The notes under the pieces were generated by a model. The model was given only the letters and a program-made list of their open reading frames with translations, ran no database searches and was not told the DNA's origin. DNA of 27,245 nt. Origin: Rodentolepis nana. Lineage: Eukaryota > Platyhelminthes > Cestoda > Cyclophyllidea > Hymenolepididae. Position numbers and translations under genes: made by a program. This document shows positions 1-11,400 of this stretch, in pieces. Location of the stretch: contig UZAE01000289.1 of the NCBI GenBank assembly GCA_900617975.1, positions 1-27,245 on the forward strand. The letters run 5' to 3'. How positions within the stretch are numbered: position 1 is the stretch's first letter; every line of letters begins with the position of its first letter.

Positions 1-158
1 GCTAAACATATATCGGGACTGGTGTAGTTGTTAGGAGGGGTTGACAACCGTTTGACTTTTGCTAGGATATGTCAGGTGGGGGGTGGGGGGAGACGAATCG
101 TTGTGCTATCATATGTATGCTCCATGATAGAGGCAAAACAAAAGTTTAATTAACTGTG

Positions 159-237
159 ATGACAAAGCCCAAAACCCGATGTCCGTGCCCTTCCCGACAC
201 TTCCTTCAGCAGCATATTTACTACGATCGCTGGTCAA
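159..237 (+). CDS. Possible preceding exon of the unidentified plus-strand gene
   Basis: An ATG at 159-161 opens MTKPKTRCPCPSRHFLQQHI followed by YYDRWS, with an in-frame stop (147-149) upstream. It ends at a GTACTC donor after one base of a codon, exactly the phase required by the exon at 796. Joined, the two give 91 residues. The local base composition is coding-like, but the donor is not a strong one and no homologue is recognised. The exon could also start at an unseen acceptor rather than at this ATG. Confidence 0.25.
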
Positions 238-795
238 GTACTCTTTTTAAATTTCATATTGTTGGGAGTACCTTGGTTTTAGTTTAGAACGCAAATATCG
301 ATTTACAGCTTTGTCATGGAATAATATATCCTTTAAGCATCCCTTTTATCAAATCGTGGTCTTTGGAGTGAATATTTTTTAATGTCTAGAGGGCAAAAGA
401 AATCAATGTAAATTTCTATTTTTTTTCATTTTAATTAGGCTGTTACCATGAGAATTTTCTACGAACGTGTATCAGCATATATAGAGAAACCATAGTTGGT
501 CACTGAAAAGACAAGAGCATTTTTAAGTCCTGAGAAAGTTGAATTGGTAGTGTTCGCTTTTTTCAGTTTCTGTCGACATTGTCGTTCACGACTACAAATT
601 TGCTGAGTTACCTTATATAATATTGCGTTTTGGCATTTATTGGACAAATGTTTTTTTCTAACGGTGGGTTTTACTCTTGGAATGCTGAATTTTTATGTTT
701 CAAATTATAAATCTGGAAATGTAGGCCCTTTTCTTCTTCAGAATAACAGTTAATGAAACTCCGAAAGTAATTTAACTATTTTACCGTTTACCTAG

Positions 796-992
796 GGTCC
801 GTGGAGAGGCCGGCGGTGATAGATGTGATTCACCGGAGTGGTACCGTGCGTTGCTGTCAAAGATTCATTGCAGACTACTACAAGACCCAACTGTCGGGGT
901 GCATATCCGGTGTCAAGGAGACAGCTATTGCTAGAGCTGTTGCTCGTGGGTTGCTTGAATCGAAGCCTCCTATACTGGCCACTGATTCCTAG
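796..992 (+). CDS. Terminal coding exon of an unidentified plus-strand gene
   Basis: A splice acceptor (TTTACCTAG at 787-795) precedes a frame open to the TAG at 990-992, and an AATAAA follows 31 nt later. The exon is clearly richer in GC than its flanks, as expected for coding DNA here. The peptide reads SVERPAVIDVIHRSGTVRCC, then QRFIADYYKTQLSGCISGVK and ETAIARAVARGLLESKPPIL before ending ATDS. I do not recognise the family. The exon starts with two bases completing a codon from the exon before (phase 1 donor needed). It may be the end of a longer gene that begins left of the window, or the second exon of a very small gene starting near 159. Confidence 0.5.
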
Positions 993-1023
993 TCTTTGTC
1001 TACTTTAATTTATATATTTTGTA

Positions 1024-1029
1024 AATAAA
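1024..1029 (+). promoter_or_regulatory. Polyadenylation signal AATAAA of the left-end gene
   Basis: AATAAA lies 31 nt after the TAG stop at 990-992, in AT-rich DNA, followed by a T-rich stretch. It fits the 3' end of the plus-strand gene. Confidence 0.6.
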
Positions 1030-1130
1030 GCGTTTTTCTTGCAAAATTAGCCTTTCTTTTAGGAAAGTTTTGAGTTAGTTCCAAATAGATCATTTTTTCT
1101 TTGATCAACTACAAAAATTTCATTTTTCAG

Positions 1131-1189
1131 GACATATTCCAGTGACCCGGTCAGTTAATCCCTTTGGAGTCATTTTGAAACGAAAATAA
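1131..1189 (+). other. Possible alternative terminal exon (weak)
   Basis: A good-looking acceptor CATTTTTCAG at 1121-1130 precedes a short frame reading HIPVTRSVNPFGVILKRK up to a TAA at 1187-1189, and an AATAAA follows at 1198-1203. Such a short open frame arises often by chance. It is recorded because acceptor, stop and signal are in the right order just after the left-end gene. Confidence 0.15.
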
Positions 1190-1402
1190 GGAATGCTAAT
1201 AAAGCCCTCGTTAACACTTCTACAATTGTCACTGTAATCATGATCTGATCAAAGGCGGAAAAATTCTCCTTAAGGGCGTCTATGAAATATCCTCCAAAAG
1301 CCTTACAGTAAAGCCTGGTGTGATATTAAATAGTGCACTTTTCATTCAAAGTCATGTTGGTGTTTAAGCAATCAAGTCGTTCCAAATTTCTGCATTTTCC
1401 AG

Positions 1403-1491
1403 GCAGAGTCAAATATGAATTTGTGAAAAGGGTGCTGGAAATCAAGCATACCCGAGCTAAAACCATGGGAATATTTGGTTGCAGACACTAA
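1403..1491 (+). other. Short coding-like segment after an acceptor (weak)
   Basis: After GCATTTTCCAG the frame reads RVKYEFVKRVLEIKHTRAKT then MGIFGCRH and a stop at 1489-1491. Composition is somewhat richer in GC than the surroundings. No family is recognised and no nearby AATAAA supports a 3' end. Confidence 0.12.
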
Positions 1492-2199
1492 GTCAAAGTA
1501 GCTGTGAATGTCCATTGCTGGGGGCTCATGCGAAGTGGAAGGTCAATTGAGACATCACTCTGGCTTTTTGACATCCCGTTTATCTCCCTCATGCAATTTG
1601 AATCTTTTCCACTTTCAATTGTGTTCAGGCGTTTTTTGTGACTGTAAATAGGCGCTTGTTTATATTGGCGTTATCACCAGAGCGCGAATCTTGAAAAATC
1701 GCGATATAATGCGCCAGGGGTTACTACACGATGGTGGTAGGCTTATTAGGTTAACTTGAATAATTAGTCACTTTATTCTAATAATCATTCCTCCTCCTTT
1801 CAAATCAGGCCACTTAAATTAATGCTACCATTCTTATATACATTCAGTGGCATCGTCATTTGATAAAATAAGTGTAGTGATGGATAAAGGGGTCAATGGA
1901 AATTATATTTTTCAACCAGGTATACAGAAAGGAACCATTCTGGAGTTAGCCAGTTACAACTAAGACAGTTGGTAAAGCCTAAACCGATTTCTAGGTGTCT
2001 ACAGAAGCTAAAAGGAGCGAATTCGTATATAACAAGTAATGAAATAGTATTTTCATTTGCTTGAAGCTGCATTTGTATATATGGGATAGATGGTACCAGA
2101 TCACTAACAGGGCGATGAGCTCTGAGAACAATCGATATGAACAATCAATCAAACAATTGTTTACCGGGCTAGAATACTGGAACCTTATTGAGAAATTAT

Positions 2200-2217
2200 G
2201 GGGGGGGGGGGGGGGGG
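2200..2217 (+). repeat. Poly-G run (18 G)
   Basis: An uninterrupted G18 on the plus strand in the spacer left of the SCP-like gene. Its exact length is uncertain in any assembly. Confidence 0.9.
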
Positions 2218-3395
2218 AGGTGAAATACTGAACTTCGATTTTCGCAGGCAAACAATCCAACTTTTTTAATTAAAATACTGACACCATAAAAGCATCCGTC
2301 CAGGGAAATTTTCAACTCTCTTTTCTCTTGCTTTGATGTGGGCAATGATCTGAAAAAAGGCATATATATGGAGTTGGTGTGACTACGCGTAGATAAGTAA
2401 ATTGCATTGTCTATGAAACTATTACAGTTACAGCCTAAAAGCTAGGAATGCTTTTAGGTAATTTAACAAGCTATATCTATTGCCATGTGCTAAAGCTAAT
2501 GCCTATTGATTAAAAAATAAAATTATTTATGCATACATTTCTTTGAGGTCAAACTACAGAGCAGTTGGCAAACCCGCCTCGTGTTTAAGGTCGTGAGCAT
2601 GTATGGATACACCCTCTGAGAAAGAGTGGTTTTAATGTGTAGTGGATTTACACTTGAGAAACAAATTCACTTCTTTCCACCGTAAATTTAGGCATTTATC
2701 TGGGGCATGAGCGCATGCATAGCCCACGATGAGAGATGCCAACAGATGTGCGTTAATTTACTTGTGGCTACAAGCCAATTCATTAAACCGTGACAATTAC
2801 CATCTTTGTCATGTGGGCATGGAAATTATCATTCATCACGCAGTAGAGAACAAAAAAATTCCTCCCAAATTTCCATGCAAATTATTATCATTAAGATGCG
2901 CAGAATCTATTGGGTTATTCAAACTACTTCAATCAATATGAGTATTTTTTATTGGTTAATTTCAAGACCACTGCATAATTTGTCACGCATATAACGCGAA
3001 TCAATTAACTTAATATTAACTGCAAAAGTTAAACGTGCATTGCCTTTTAGACATTAAATTAGAATAGACATTACTCCACTTATACAAATCGGATATGTCG
3101 GACTGTTAGTCCTACAAGGATGAAAGAGCAATTTGGGATTTATGAGACTGAAAACTGGCATCCGGTATAATTTCCTACTCGATATTTATCAAGGTTAAAC
3201 TCCAACTCATATAAATGCAGCAGAGTATCTTACGTCCAGAATATCTTGTCAATGTGAAAGCTCAAAACCGAACGGACATCAAATCTTGAACCTACTTCTC
3301 CCTATCATTCTTTATTTGAATTTATGGCTATCACTCTTAAATTGAGGAAGGTTTACCTTTACTAATAAGGACAATAAGAACTTTAATATAAGCTT

Positions 3396-3795
3396 ATGTC
3401 TGTTCGTTACGAATGGCCTCCTGAGTTTAGAAGAAATTGCTGTCAACGCCTACAAAGAGAAAATATTCCGGATCTAGTGAGATGCTGAGCCCTCACTATA
3501 TGTTCACTCTCGCTAATCAGGTCGTAATAGGGAGACAGGTCATTCACTACACTGAATGTCCACGGTAGACATCAATCTCAGCACTTCTGACTTTGCAAGC
3601 TTTCGAGTTGACTTCAGAAATGTGCTTCTAGCCTCTAAGGAGCAAATTAGGTCTAGATTAAAAGCAGTCAGAATTAAAGATGATAAATATCCCCCAGCCT
3701 CTACTCACCTATTAATAATATATCCTAATTGTATCATCGATTCGAACTTTCATATGCATTTACGATCAAAAGGATTCAATACAACCCGGTCTTAG
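3396..3795 (+). pseudogene. Possible decayed coding fragment, three overlapping short frames
   Basis: Three consecutive short open frames in different phases follow one another: 3396-3488 (MSVRYEWPPEFRRNCCQRLQ...), 3482-3568 (MLSPHYMFTLANQVVIGRQV...) and 3556-3795 (MSTVDINLSTSDFASFRVDF...). The stretch is richer in GC than its flanks. This could be a frameshifted relic of a gene or mobile element, but no domain is recognised and it could be chance. Confidence 0.15.
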
Positions 3796-5091
3796 AAAGG
3801 CTTAACGAAAGAAGGGTGATATGAAGTACACTTTTCGCAAAAATAAGGAAACGTATCGGCACAGTATTACAAATCTTCAAATAAACACTTCATGATTAAT
3901 GAGTAAAGTTAAAATTTTGCAAACCACGCTAACTCCAAAATCACAAACATAAAACCTATATTACTGCCATGCCTACCTATGATCTCCAAGCCATTTGAAA
4001 GGGACATAAATTTATTCAAGTCTCTCTCAAGCATTGTCGACGATTATGCATCATAGGAAATCCGAGCCAGAAGTACAAGACGTAAATTTTAACCCTCACG
4101 CTACTAACGCAAAGTAGAATTGCCTTATTAGCCCAATGAAGTAACGATACTACCACCACCTGAAATCTTCGCCTACACCAATTAACAGGTACGTCAATCT
4201 AAAAACGAAATTTCCCCTCCCCACCTCCTAACCCTTTCTTCAATTTCTATGCTTTAGTGCAATTAGGATCAGAAAAACAAACTAATCTATTCAGTTCTAC
4301 TCAGCAGTCAATAAGTGCAACACAAGTCATATAAAAGTCCTGTGTAAAAGATGGGAACTTTCCCCTTCTTTTAATAGATTTTAATATGAGAGCTCAGCTC
4401 AAATAGTACATTTGATGCTACATTTTGATCAAATTGACAAAATAAGTCAGTTAACAGCTGACAGATTAGTAACCAGCCAATCAGATAAGAAAACCAATGT
4501 GGCAAACATCAATGCCAATTTTACTTCGATATTAATTTTTGCAAATTCAAGGACGATGCGAATGAGATAGATAGACAGTTTAAAGAGTAGAAACGTTGAG
4601 TAGGTAAGGCAAGAGAGAAAAGACAGATGGTTACTTCAAAAGAATGTAGGGATCTCAGGAATAAACACTTCACCATTCTCATTCCCAAGCAAAGCAAATG
4701 CAATGTACAAATACTTATCACCAGAAAGGAGAATTCAGAACCATTGGGCGAAGTGTCGTCTATCAACAAACAAACAACCAAATGAAAGACAAACTCGGGG
4801 TATTACAAAGGGTTGGAATGAGAAGAGATAAAAATCAACAAAGAGAAAGAAGTTCGAAAAGGTGGAAGAGCAAAAGAGTATTGAGCATTATTAGTGTAGA
4901 GATAAATTCCATAGAATGTCAGTAAAAATAGGACCAAGAAGAGGGGAGGAGAGGAAGTGAGTCACATATAATATTCATATAATACACACACTTTTACCAT
5001 CACAGATAGAAAAAAGAGAGAACAGGACAAAGTTGATGAGGAGTGAGCACGACTGGAAGACAATTGATAGATTGCGACTGGACCATATTTG

Positions 5092-5463
5092 TTAAGTGTT
5101 TGCCGTAACAGCTTCACCTGAGGGTCTGGGTGCCATAGTGATGATGCTATGAGGTGACGAGGAGCTACTGTTACTACATGGTTCCTCATCTCCCTCTTGC
5201 CTGAGAGGGAGGCTGATTTCACCGTCAGCCCCTGTCTCACATTCCTCCTCGTCTTCATCGTTGTAGCCTCCCCAACCACCGAGACCGGGAGCACCAAAGA
5301 GCCAAGGAGAAATGTCGGGCTGGGCCTTGGCTGCAGTTGGCGGTGGTGCGTACTGTGAAACGTATTCGAGCACACTCGGAGCCTCGGCTAGACCCTTGAG
5401 GTATGGAATGAGATCCAATAGGGCTGTGTCGGTGGGATCATCAAACCAGGTCACAATTTGTAA
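5092..5463 (-). CDS. SCP-like phosphatase exon 7, residues 463-585 and stop
   Basis: After the acceptor TTTCGCAG the frame reads LQIVTWFDDPTDTALLDLIP and ends the HAD fold near SQY (about residue 500). An unusual tail of about 85 residues follows: Pro/Ala-rich, then a Gly/Trp segment (LGGWGGYNDE), an acidic run (DEDEEE), a Ser5 run and the stop TAA at 5092-5094. The tail keeps a GC-rich coding composition up to the stop, so it looks genuine. Confidence 0.92.
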   Translation of the reverse strand, partial: LQIVTWFDDPTDTALLDLIPYLKGLAEAPSVLEYVSQYAPPPTAAKAQPDISPWLFGAPGLGGWGGYNDEDEEECETGADGEISLPLRQEGDEEPCSNSSSSSPHSIITMAPRPSGEAVTANT

Positions 5464-8400
5464 CTGCGAAAACGAAAATGGAATATGTATACCGTTAGAT
5501 TAGCGATGCAGCGAAATTTACTCTCAACAATAAGACAGATGGAAGACTTATCACCGTACTGTACTGCAGTAAAAATGTTGACTTATGCTCAAAATTTCCA
5601 TATTCGCTTAACCGGAGACTTTTTGATTTCAGTCTTATTGATCAACAACCAGCTTAAAGTTCACTGGAATACTGTGAGGAGGCTCATTTTGAGATTGAAA
5701 TTTAGACCTTCAAGGGTCAAGAAACAACTATACATTTTTAAAATCGATTTACCAGGTAAAATCCCGGTATGTCCTAGAAGGCTGCTGTAACTAGGTCGAG
5801 GGTAGAACAAGTCAATTTATTCCAAAGAAAATATGTTGAAGTGCTGAATCGTAATTGTCAAGATAGACTAAAAACTCAAACACAAAAGAACAATATCTAA
5901 TTTGGAATCCTAGATTTCGTAGACACGTTAATCAAACACTACAACAAGGACCTAAGAAAAGCCTAAAAGACGCAGTAGTAATTAGGGCATAAAAATTTTG
6001 GCACAAAATAATGAGCACAGAGACAAACTTGATTTAGAAAATGAAGACAAGCTAAAAACACAAAACAAGTCATTTAAATGGCCGATCTTAACTGTAAAGT
6101 CTGTTCCAACTACCGTGGAACCTGTCCCACTAACAACTGCCACCTCAAACAGACAGAACACATTTTTTATTGACATCAGTGGATAGCACACACAACTTTA
6201 ATTGCGCAAAAAATAGTTTTAACGCCGAATTTTTGAGACTTGCAAGCATGTGAGAGCGCGCATACATATTTGACAAGGCGAATTATGGAGAAAGAAGTTA
6301 ATGCACACGCAAATCTAATGGTCTGAAACTGAGCATAATGACAAATTCAATCTAATTAACAAACTTCAATAATAGTTTATGTAGAAGAACAGGCGTCAAA
6401 TAGGGACATTGAATTCTTAAATAATAACTAGGCGGAGGGGTTGACAATTCCGTTCCCATCGAATTATCAAGACAAACGTGCAATGGGACCAGTGCACCTG
6501 ACAGTTGCAAGTCAATTGGTCTTTTTAAGGTCCTGTTTATTGACAAAACAAAGTGGGCATTTAGCTACGGAATGCATTCATATTGAGTGAACTCAAGTGA
6601 CCCGCAATGTGCCTAAAGTGCCTTTGCTAGTCTAGGAACTCATTTCTCAATGACCGACAGATCAGTCGCACAGGCAGCAGTGCAGACGTTTGATTCTCAC
6701 GTATTCAATAAATCCATCAGCTTTTCATTGCCTTGCTTCACACTTTCACATCCTAGGTCGACTTTTAGTCACGGTGTTAAGTAAATCTTGCTGCAATCAC
6801 GACTCAAATCTTATGGGGCCAACTGGAGCGGTTGGCCGCTCCTACCCGATAGGAATAAAGAACGTGGCATTTTACTGACTGCTACGCCACTGGAACATGG
6901 ACAATAAATCAAGTGAAAAAGACATAAAGAAACAACTTACGGCATTTTGTCGATGGAAGTAGAATGAAATAGGAGAGTTGTCTATAATACAAATCTGATC
7001 AAGATCTCGACCCAAGAAGGCGAGATGCTTGATGTAGTTACTCTTGAAGCAGACGCACGATTCACGGAAGAGACGATGTTTGAAATGGCCAGCCGGATCG
7101 ATCCGATCGCATACTGGATCTGCGTACTGAAAGAGAGGTTCAACACACAATCATCACTGAACAGCTAAGAATAGTTATGAGTTATATGAGCAGTATTGTA
7201 TATTTTAGGCAAAACTGGAAGTGTGTGCTGCGATCATATTATATCGGAATTATTTGCTTTGCGCTTCTATTCTTTAATAGTCTCAAATAAGCACTTGAGC
7301 TAATTTAATTAACCATACCTTCTGGCACACGAATATTACCCAAATCCACAAAACTCAAGTGCATACTTGGGGAAAGGGGGGGAGGGGGGAGGGAATCAAT
7401 CGAAGTGCTAACAACATTGTTAAATTTATACGAAAAAGAAGCGATTAGGAATTGGAGGGAAAAATTCCTTACTATGAAGAAAGTAAAGGTGAGAGAGCCA
7501 ACAAGTGGCTGCAAGGAAAAATACTAACAATATTAACAAGACACAGAACCCATAATGGCAAACACCAGTTGAAACATGAGGGGTTCGGTTGTACAAAGAA
7601 TAGTGGCAAAGCTCCATCTCAAATTCGTCGACCACTGGGTAAAGGAAAGTAAATGGAATCCATTAAAACCGCATGATCTTTGGATAATTAAATATTTTGC
7701 AAAGACTACACCAGACTTCATAAAACTTTATGAATAGCATTTATTCCAAGGGCATCGAACCCTCCTCTTAAAGTTCCTTCCCGTTTAAGTCGTGAATTGA
7801 AACTCTTTACCGTCAGGGCAGCCAATTAATCAATAAGTTTCTTTGCTATGTGCAATCAATTACCTCTTCTTTTCAAACGAGCAGAAGGCTTCCAAGAGCG
7901 AGAAATCCATTGGGTCTGAGTTGATGTAGCCAGAGCATATTTCAATGTAAGTACTTGAAGATCGTTATATTAATGAGGAAATAGATGGACAAAAATGTAA
8001 CTAATGGAGAAGACAATGATCTATACCATAATTTTAGCAAGTCGGGTTAAAATTTATTATTCGAGAAAAGGAATAAAGGAGACAGTCACGCAATTGCAGC
8101 GATAAACGACAACAATAAACACCGAGCGGGAAAGGCAAAATTTTGAACATCGTATTCACTCATTCTCCGGATATTTAAAAGTTTCCACAGCTCTATTTAT
8201 CCCCCTCCCCTTCGCTTATTGTTGAACCACCACCTTTCACTGGTGGCCTTGTTTGGACAGTTTGCCTGTTAATATTTTACTTTGTCATCGGTATTACTAC
8301 CAACCAATACAATAGGAATGTAACTAAGGCCTATTCTAATGTCTTATTCATGAAAGGAGTGGAAGTTAGAAGTAAATTGAAACAATTCTCCTCACCTTAC

Positions 8401-11400
8401 TGAGACTCGCGGTGAACATGACAACCTCGAAAAGCGGACCCACAGTTTCGATAAAAGTCTCCAGATGTGGCCTTTTGCATACCGATACCTGTAGATCAAA
8501 TGCAAGGCAAAGGCACAAATTTTAATTAAATTAATAAAATTCACAGAACTAGAATTCACACACAAGCAAACACGCACACACGTGCAAAAAAGGAAGGGAG
8601 AATGAAATGATGTCACTAAATTTGGCTTCAACACACAGGACAAGTAAGGAAGATAACGCAAAGGCTAGCAAAAACAGCCATCTTCCTCCGCTACCACGAT
8701 GCGCTACGATTCAGTGGGATTGAAAAAAGAAAATGGGTGCATAACTCGCAAGGCTGTCAAGAGTACTTCATATGCCTCTCACTCCGAACCCCCCCCCCCC
8801 CCCCCCGCCCTGTCTCCCTGCCTTTCATAACCCTGGCTTGACAGCCCCAATGTGTGCAAATGTATAAATCAAGTTTTTATTCTACGAAATGTAATAAAGA
8901 TGATCCAAGAAACCGGACAAAAATAGTGATATCGGAAGCAAATAAAGTGAAGGAGCAAATTGATTTGTGTGACAATTTGACACTACCAGTTTCCGAACCA
9001 TGCCTTGTGGGGTTAAGGGAAATGTAGTATAGCCACTGCGCCAATACTATGGGAGGTCAAAAGCACAATCAAATCCATCTGTTCATGAATTTCTCCCTCG
9101 TCGGTAGAGCGCGAAGATAGAGATGATAAAGCATGTGAATAAACTATCTTGAAGTAACTGCAATGTAGTCTCCTCTATCTCCAGGTAATAAGGAATAGTT
9201 TAAAAATTGTTTATGTCGTTGCAAGTGCACTCAATAACCTCCATTTTACCATAGACGCCACTTTCTCCATTATCCGCGCCAATTTCAAGAAACGGTTTGA
9301 TTATTACAGTAAATCGTTTGTTTGCTATTACTTGATTCTTAAATAAATCTAAACTGATTTGACCATTAAAAATGTAAAAAAATCAAATTTACAAAAAGTT
9401 ATGGAGCGGGTATATTAATTCTAGTTTTCATTTTAACACAGAGTCTGTTGGTTCTCCGTCTTGATGATTTCTGCAATTCCCTCGAATTGACAAATCTTCA
9501 CTTTAACCTAGCTCATTCTGAATATCGCTCCTTTGCAAGTATTTCCAACATAGCTTGCAGTTTACAGTTATACGATAAAATTGTTCACTAAACATTTAAT
9601 CGGAACATTTAATAAAGTTGTTGCTCAATGCTTCTTTAGTTAAATTTAAGTAACAAACCATTCAGATGTGGGAAAAAACAGAATGGTTGATAGGACGGGC
9701 CATTTGTATTCTAAGAGGGGACGACATCACCCAATAATCCATCCACGTCAAGAGGCATTTCATTTCGAGATTAATTTGCACATTTAATCTGTCTTCTCAC
9801 ATCATCCTGATCCATAACTGTGAATGGCGATTACTACGCAAACTTCTAGTTTTCATGGACTTCTTTTTCGAGTTCATTCTTATAAATTATCTACATCCTT
9901 GTTGTTTTATTGAAGTGTTAGCTAACATTTGTGTAGTCCATTTAAAAAAACGCAATTGTCAACTTTAGTCTTCTTGGATAAAAATAATTGCTTTAAACTA
10001 ACAAACAGGGAGAATTTTGGGTTACTCTAATCGATAAAATATCATATAATTTTTCATATTTACATTGCTATAAACAAGGCGAATTTGCTGGATTTGAGTT
10101 GAGAGCATATAACACATGTTTTAAAGACTTATTCGTGTATTTGCAGTTAGCATTGAGGCCACTTACTGATTTGCCCAGGACTAAAGCTATTGTGGTCCAT
10201 TAGCTCCAAAATAGCTGGACTTAAGTAGCCTCCTACCGCTCAAAAAACCATCCAAGACTGGTAAGTGAAATATTGAGAGAAGAGAAAAATCACTCTATAA
10301 ATGCTCTAATGAACTCAAATTTTTTTACTTCTGATGACAACTGGTATCAACTATTGTGACTGGCTAACTATATCATCAGATGAGCACCAGTAGATATTAC
10401 CCTCGTGGCCTCTGATTTGATGCACATGTAAACAGATTACCACACCACCGGAAAACAGTACTTTGTAGACTTCGAAACACATTTCATGATAAGAAGTGAC
10501 GCGCTAAAGTCCAGCTGTGTCTCTTTGTCGATCATCGTCACGGACACACACACACACGCACACATTGGAGAAATGGAAACTGCGGTGGAATAATTGATAG
10601 CAGCGACATTGTCATGTAATGTGGACAACGAGCAATATGCACATGAACGCTAATTATGACAAACTGCTTTCCTATTCACACTACAAAATCACAATATGAA
10701 GGGGTAAAAATAAAATTGTTTAACCTCCTCTCTAAGGAAATCTAAAATCAAAGATACATAATTATCTAAATTGATATGAAAAAGATGATACCTTAGAAGT
10801 CACTTCATTGATATTGCCTTATGCTTATTTTAGAGAATGTATATTATTAGGCAGTAATACATGCAGAATGCAAACAAGCTATTTATTTCTTTATGCTATA
10901 CCTCTAGAGCCATAAAAGATTAACCCAAATCTTTTTATAACACGATATTGTCTAGGTTCTTCGACTAAAGTCTTGAACAAAGGTCAAACACAGTCGAATA
11001 AAATCATAGAACAATATTCACTTGTATGGGATACTAAAATGTTGCTCTCAACCTAGACCTTTGTGAATGCCAACACAACAAAGTAGATAAAGTGAACTGT
11101 GTGTGCGTGTGTGTGCGTGAGTGCTCCATACAAAGTAAAAAACGCGCAAATGGCAGCTGATCAGTACATTATATGAAGAGTTTCTATAGGTTTTCTCATT
11201 TCAATCGAAATGCCACTCTATTGCAAGATTCTTCTACTTTGAAAGCTCTAAGAAGTTTGATAAATTATTACCACTGTCTATTCAGCGTAGAGTAGCATTA
11301 AATATGCCCAACTGAAATATTTGAACAACAAGCACCTATAATTACAACAGAAGCAGACAAATGTAGAGCAAGTACAGACATCCGCTTATTTCGTGACGCG

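Larger units (their letters stand above)
993..5091. other. Convergent spacer between the left-end gene and the SCP-like gene, including the latter's likely 3' UTR
   Basis: The genes on either side point toward each other. The SCP-like 3' UTR must start at 5091 and run leftward. The nearest candidate signals on the minus strand are ATTAAA at 4385-4380 and 4375-4370, and AATAAA at 4016-4011, so the UTR may be 0.7-1.1 kb. The rest is AT-rich, with a G18 run at 2200-2217 and coding-like scraps at 1131-1491 and 3396-3795. No RNA gene or mobile element could be named. Confidence 0.5.

Noticed and set aside
4962..5375. A 137-codon minus-strand frame over the last phosphatase exon
   Set aside because: It is an alternate-frame shadow of exon 7, whose own frame continues the conserved HAD domain.
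5485..5790. Plus-strand open frame of 101 codons in intron 6 of the phosphatase gene
   Set aside because: No recognisable domain, AT-rich composition like the intron, and no splice or polyadenylation context; probably chance.
34..6447. Shared 14-mer GGAGGGGTTGACAA at 34-47 and 6434-6447
   Set aside because: About one 14-base match is expected by chance in a window of this size, and the flanks do not align well.
9097..9130. tRNA-like A-box (CGGTAGAGCGCG) in intron 4
   Set aside because: No B-box, no acceptor stem and no anticodon arm could be found at the proper spacing.
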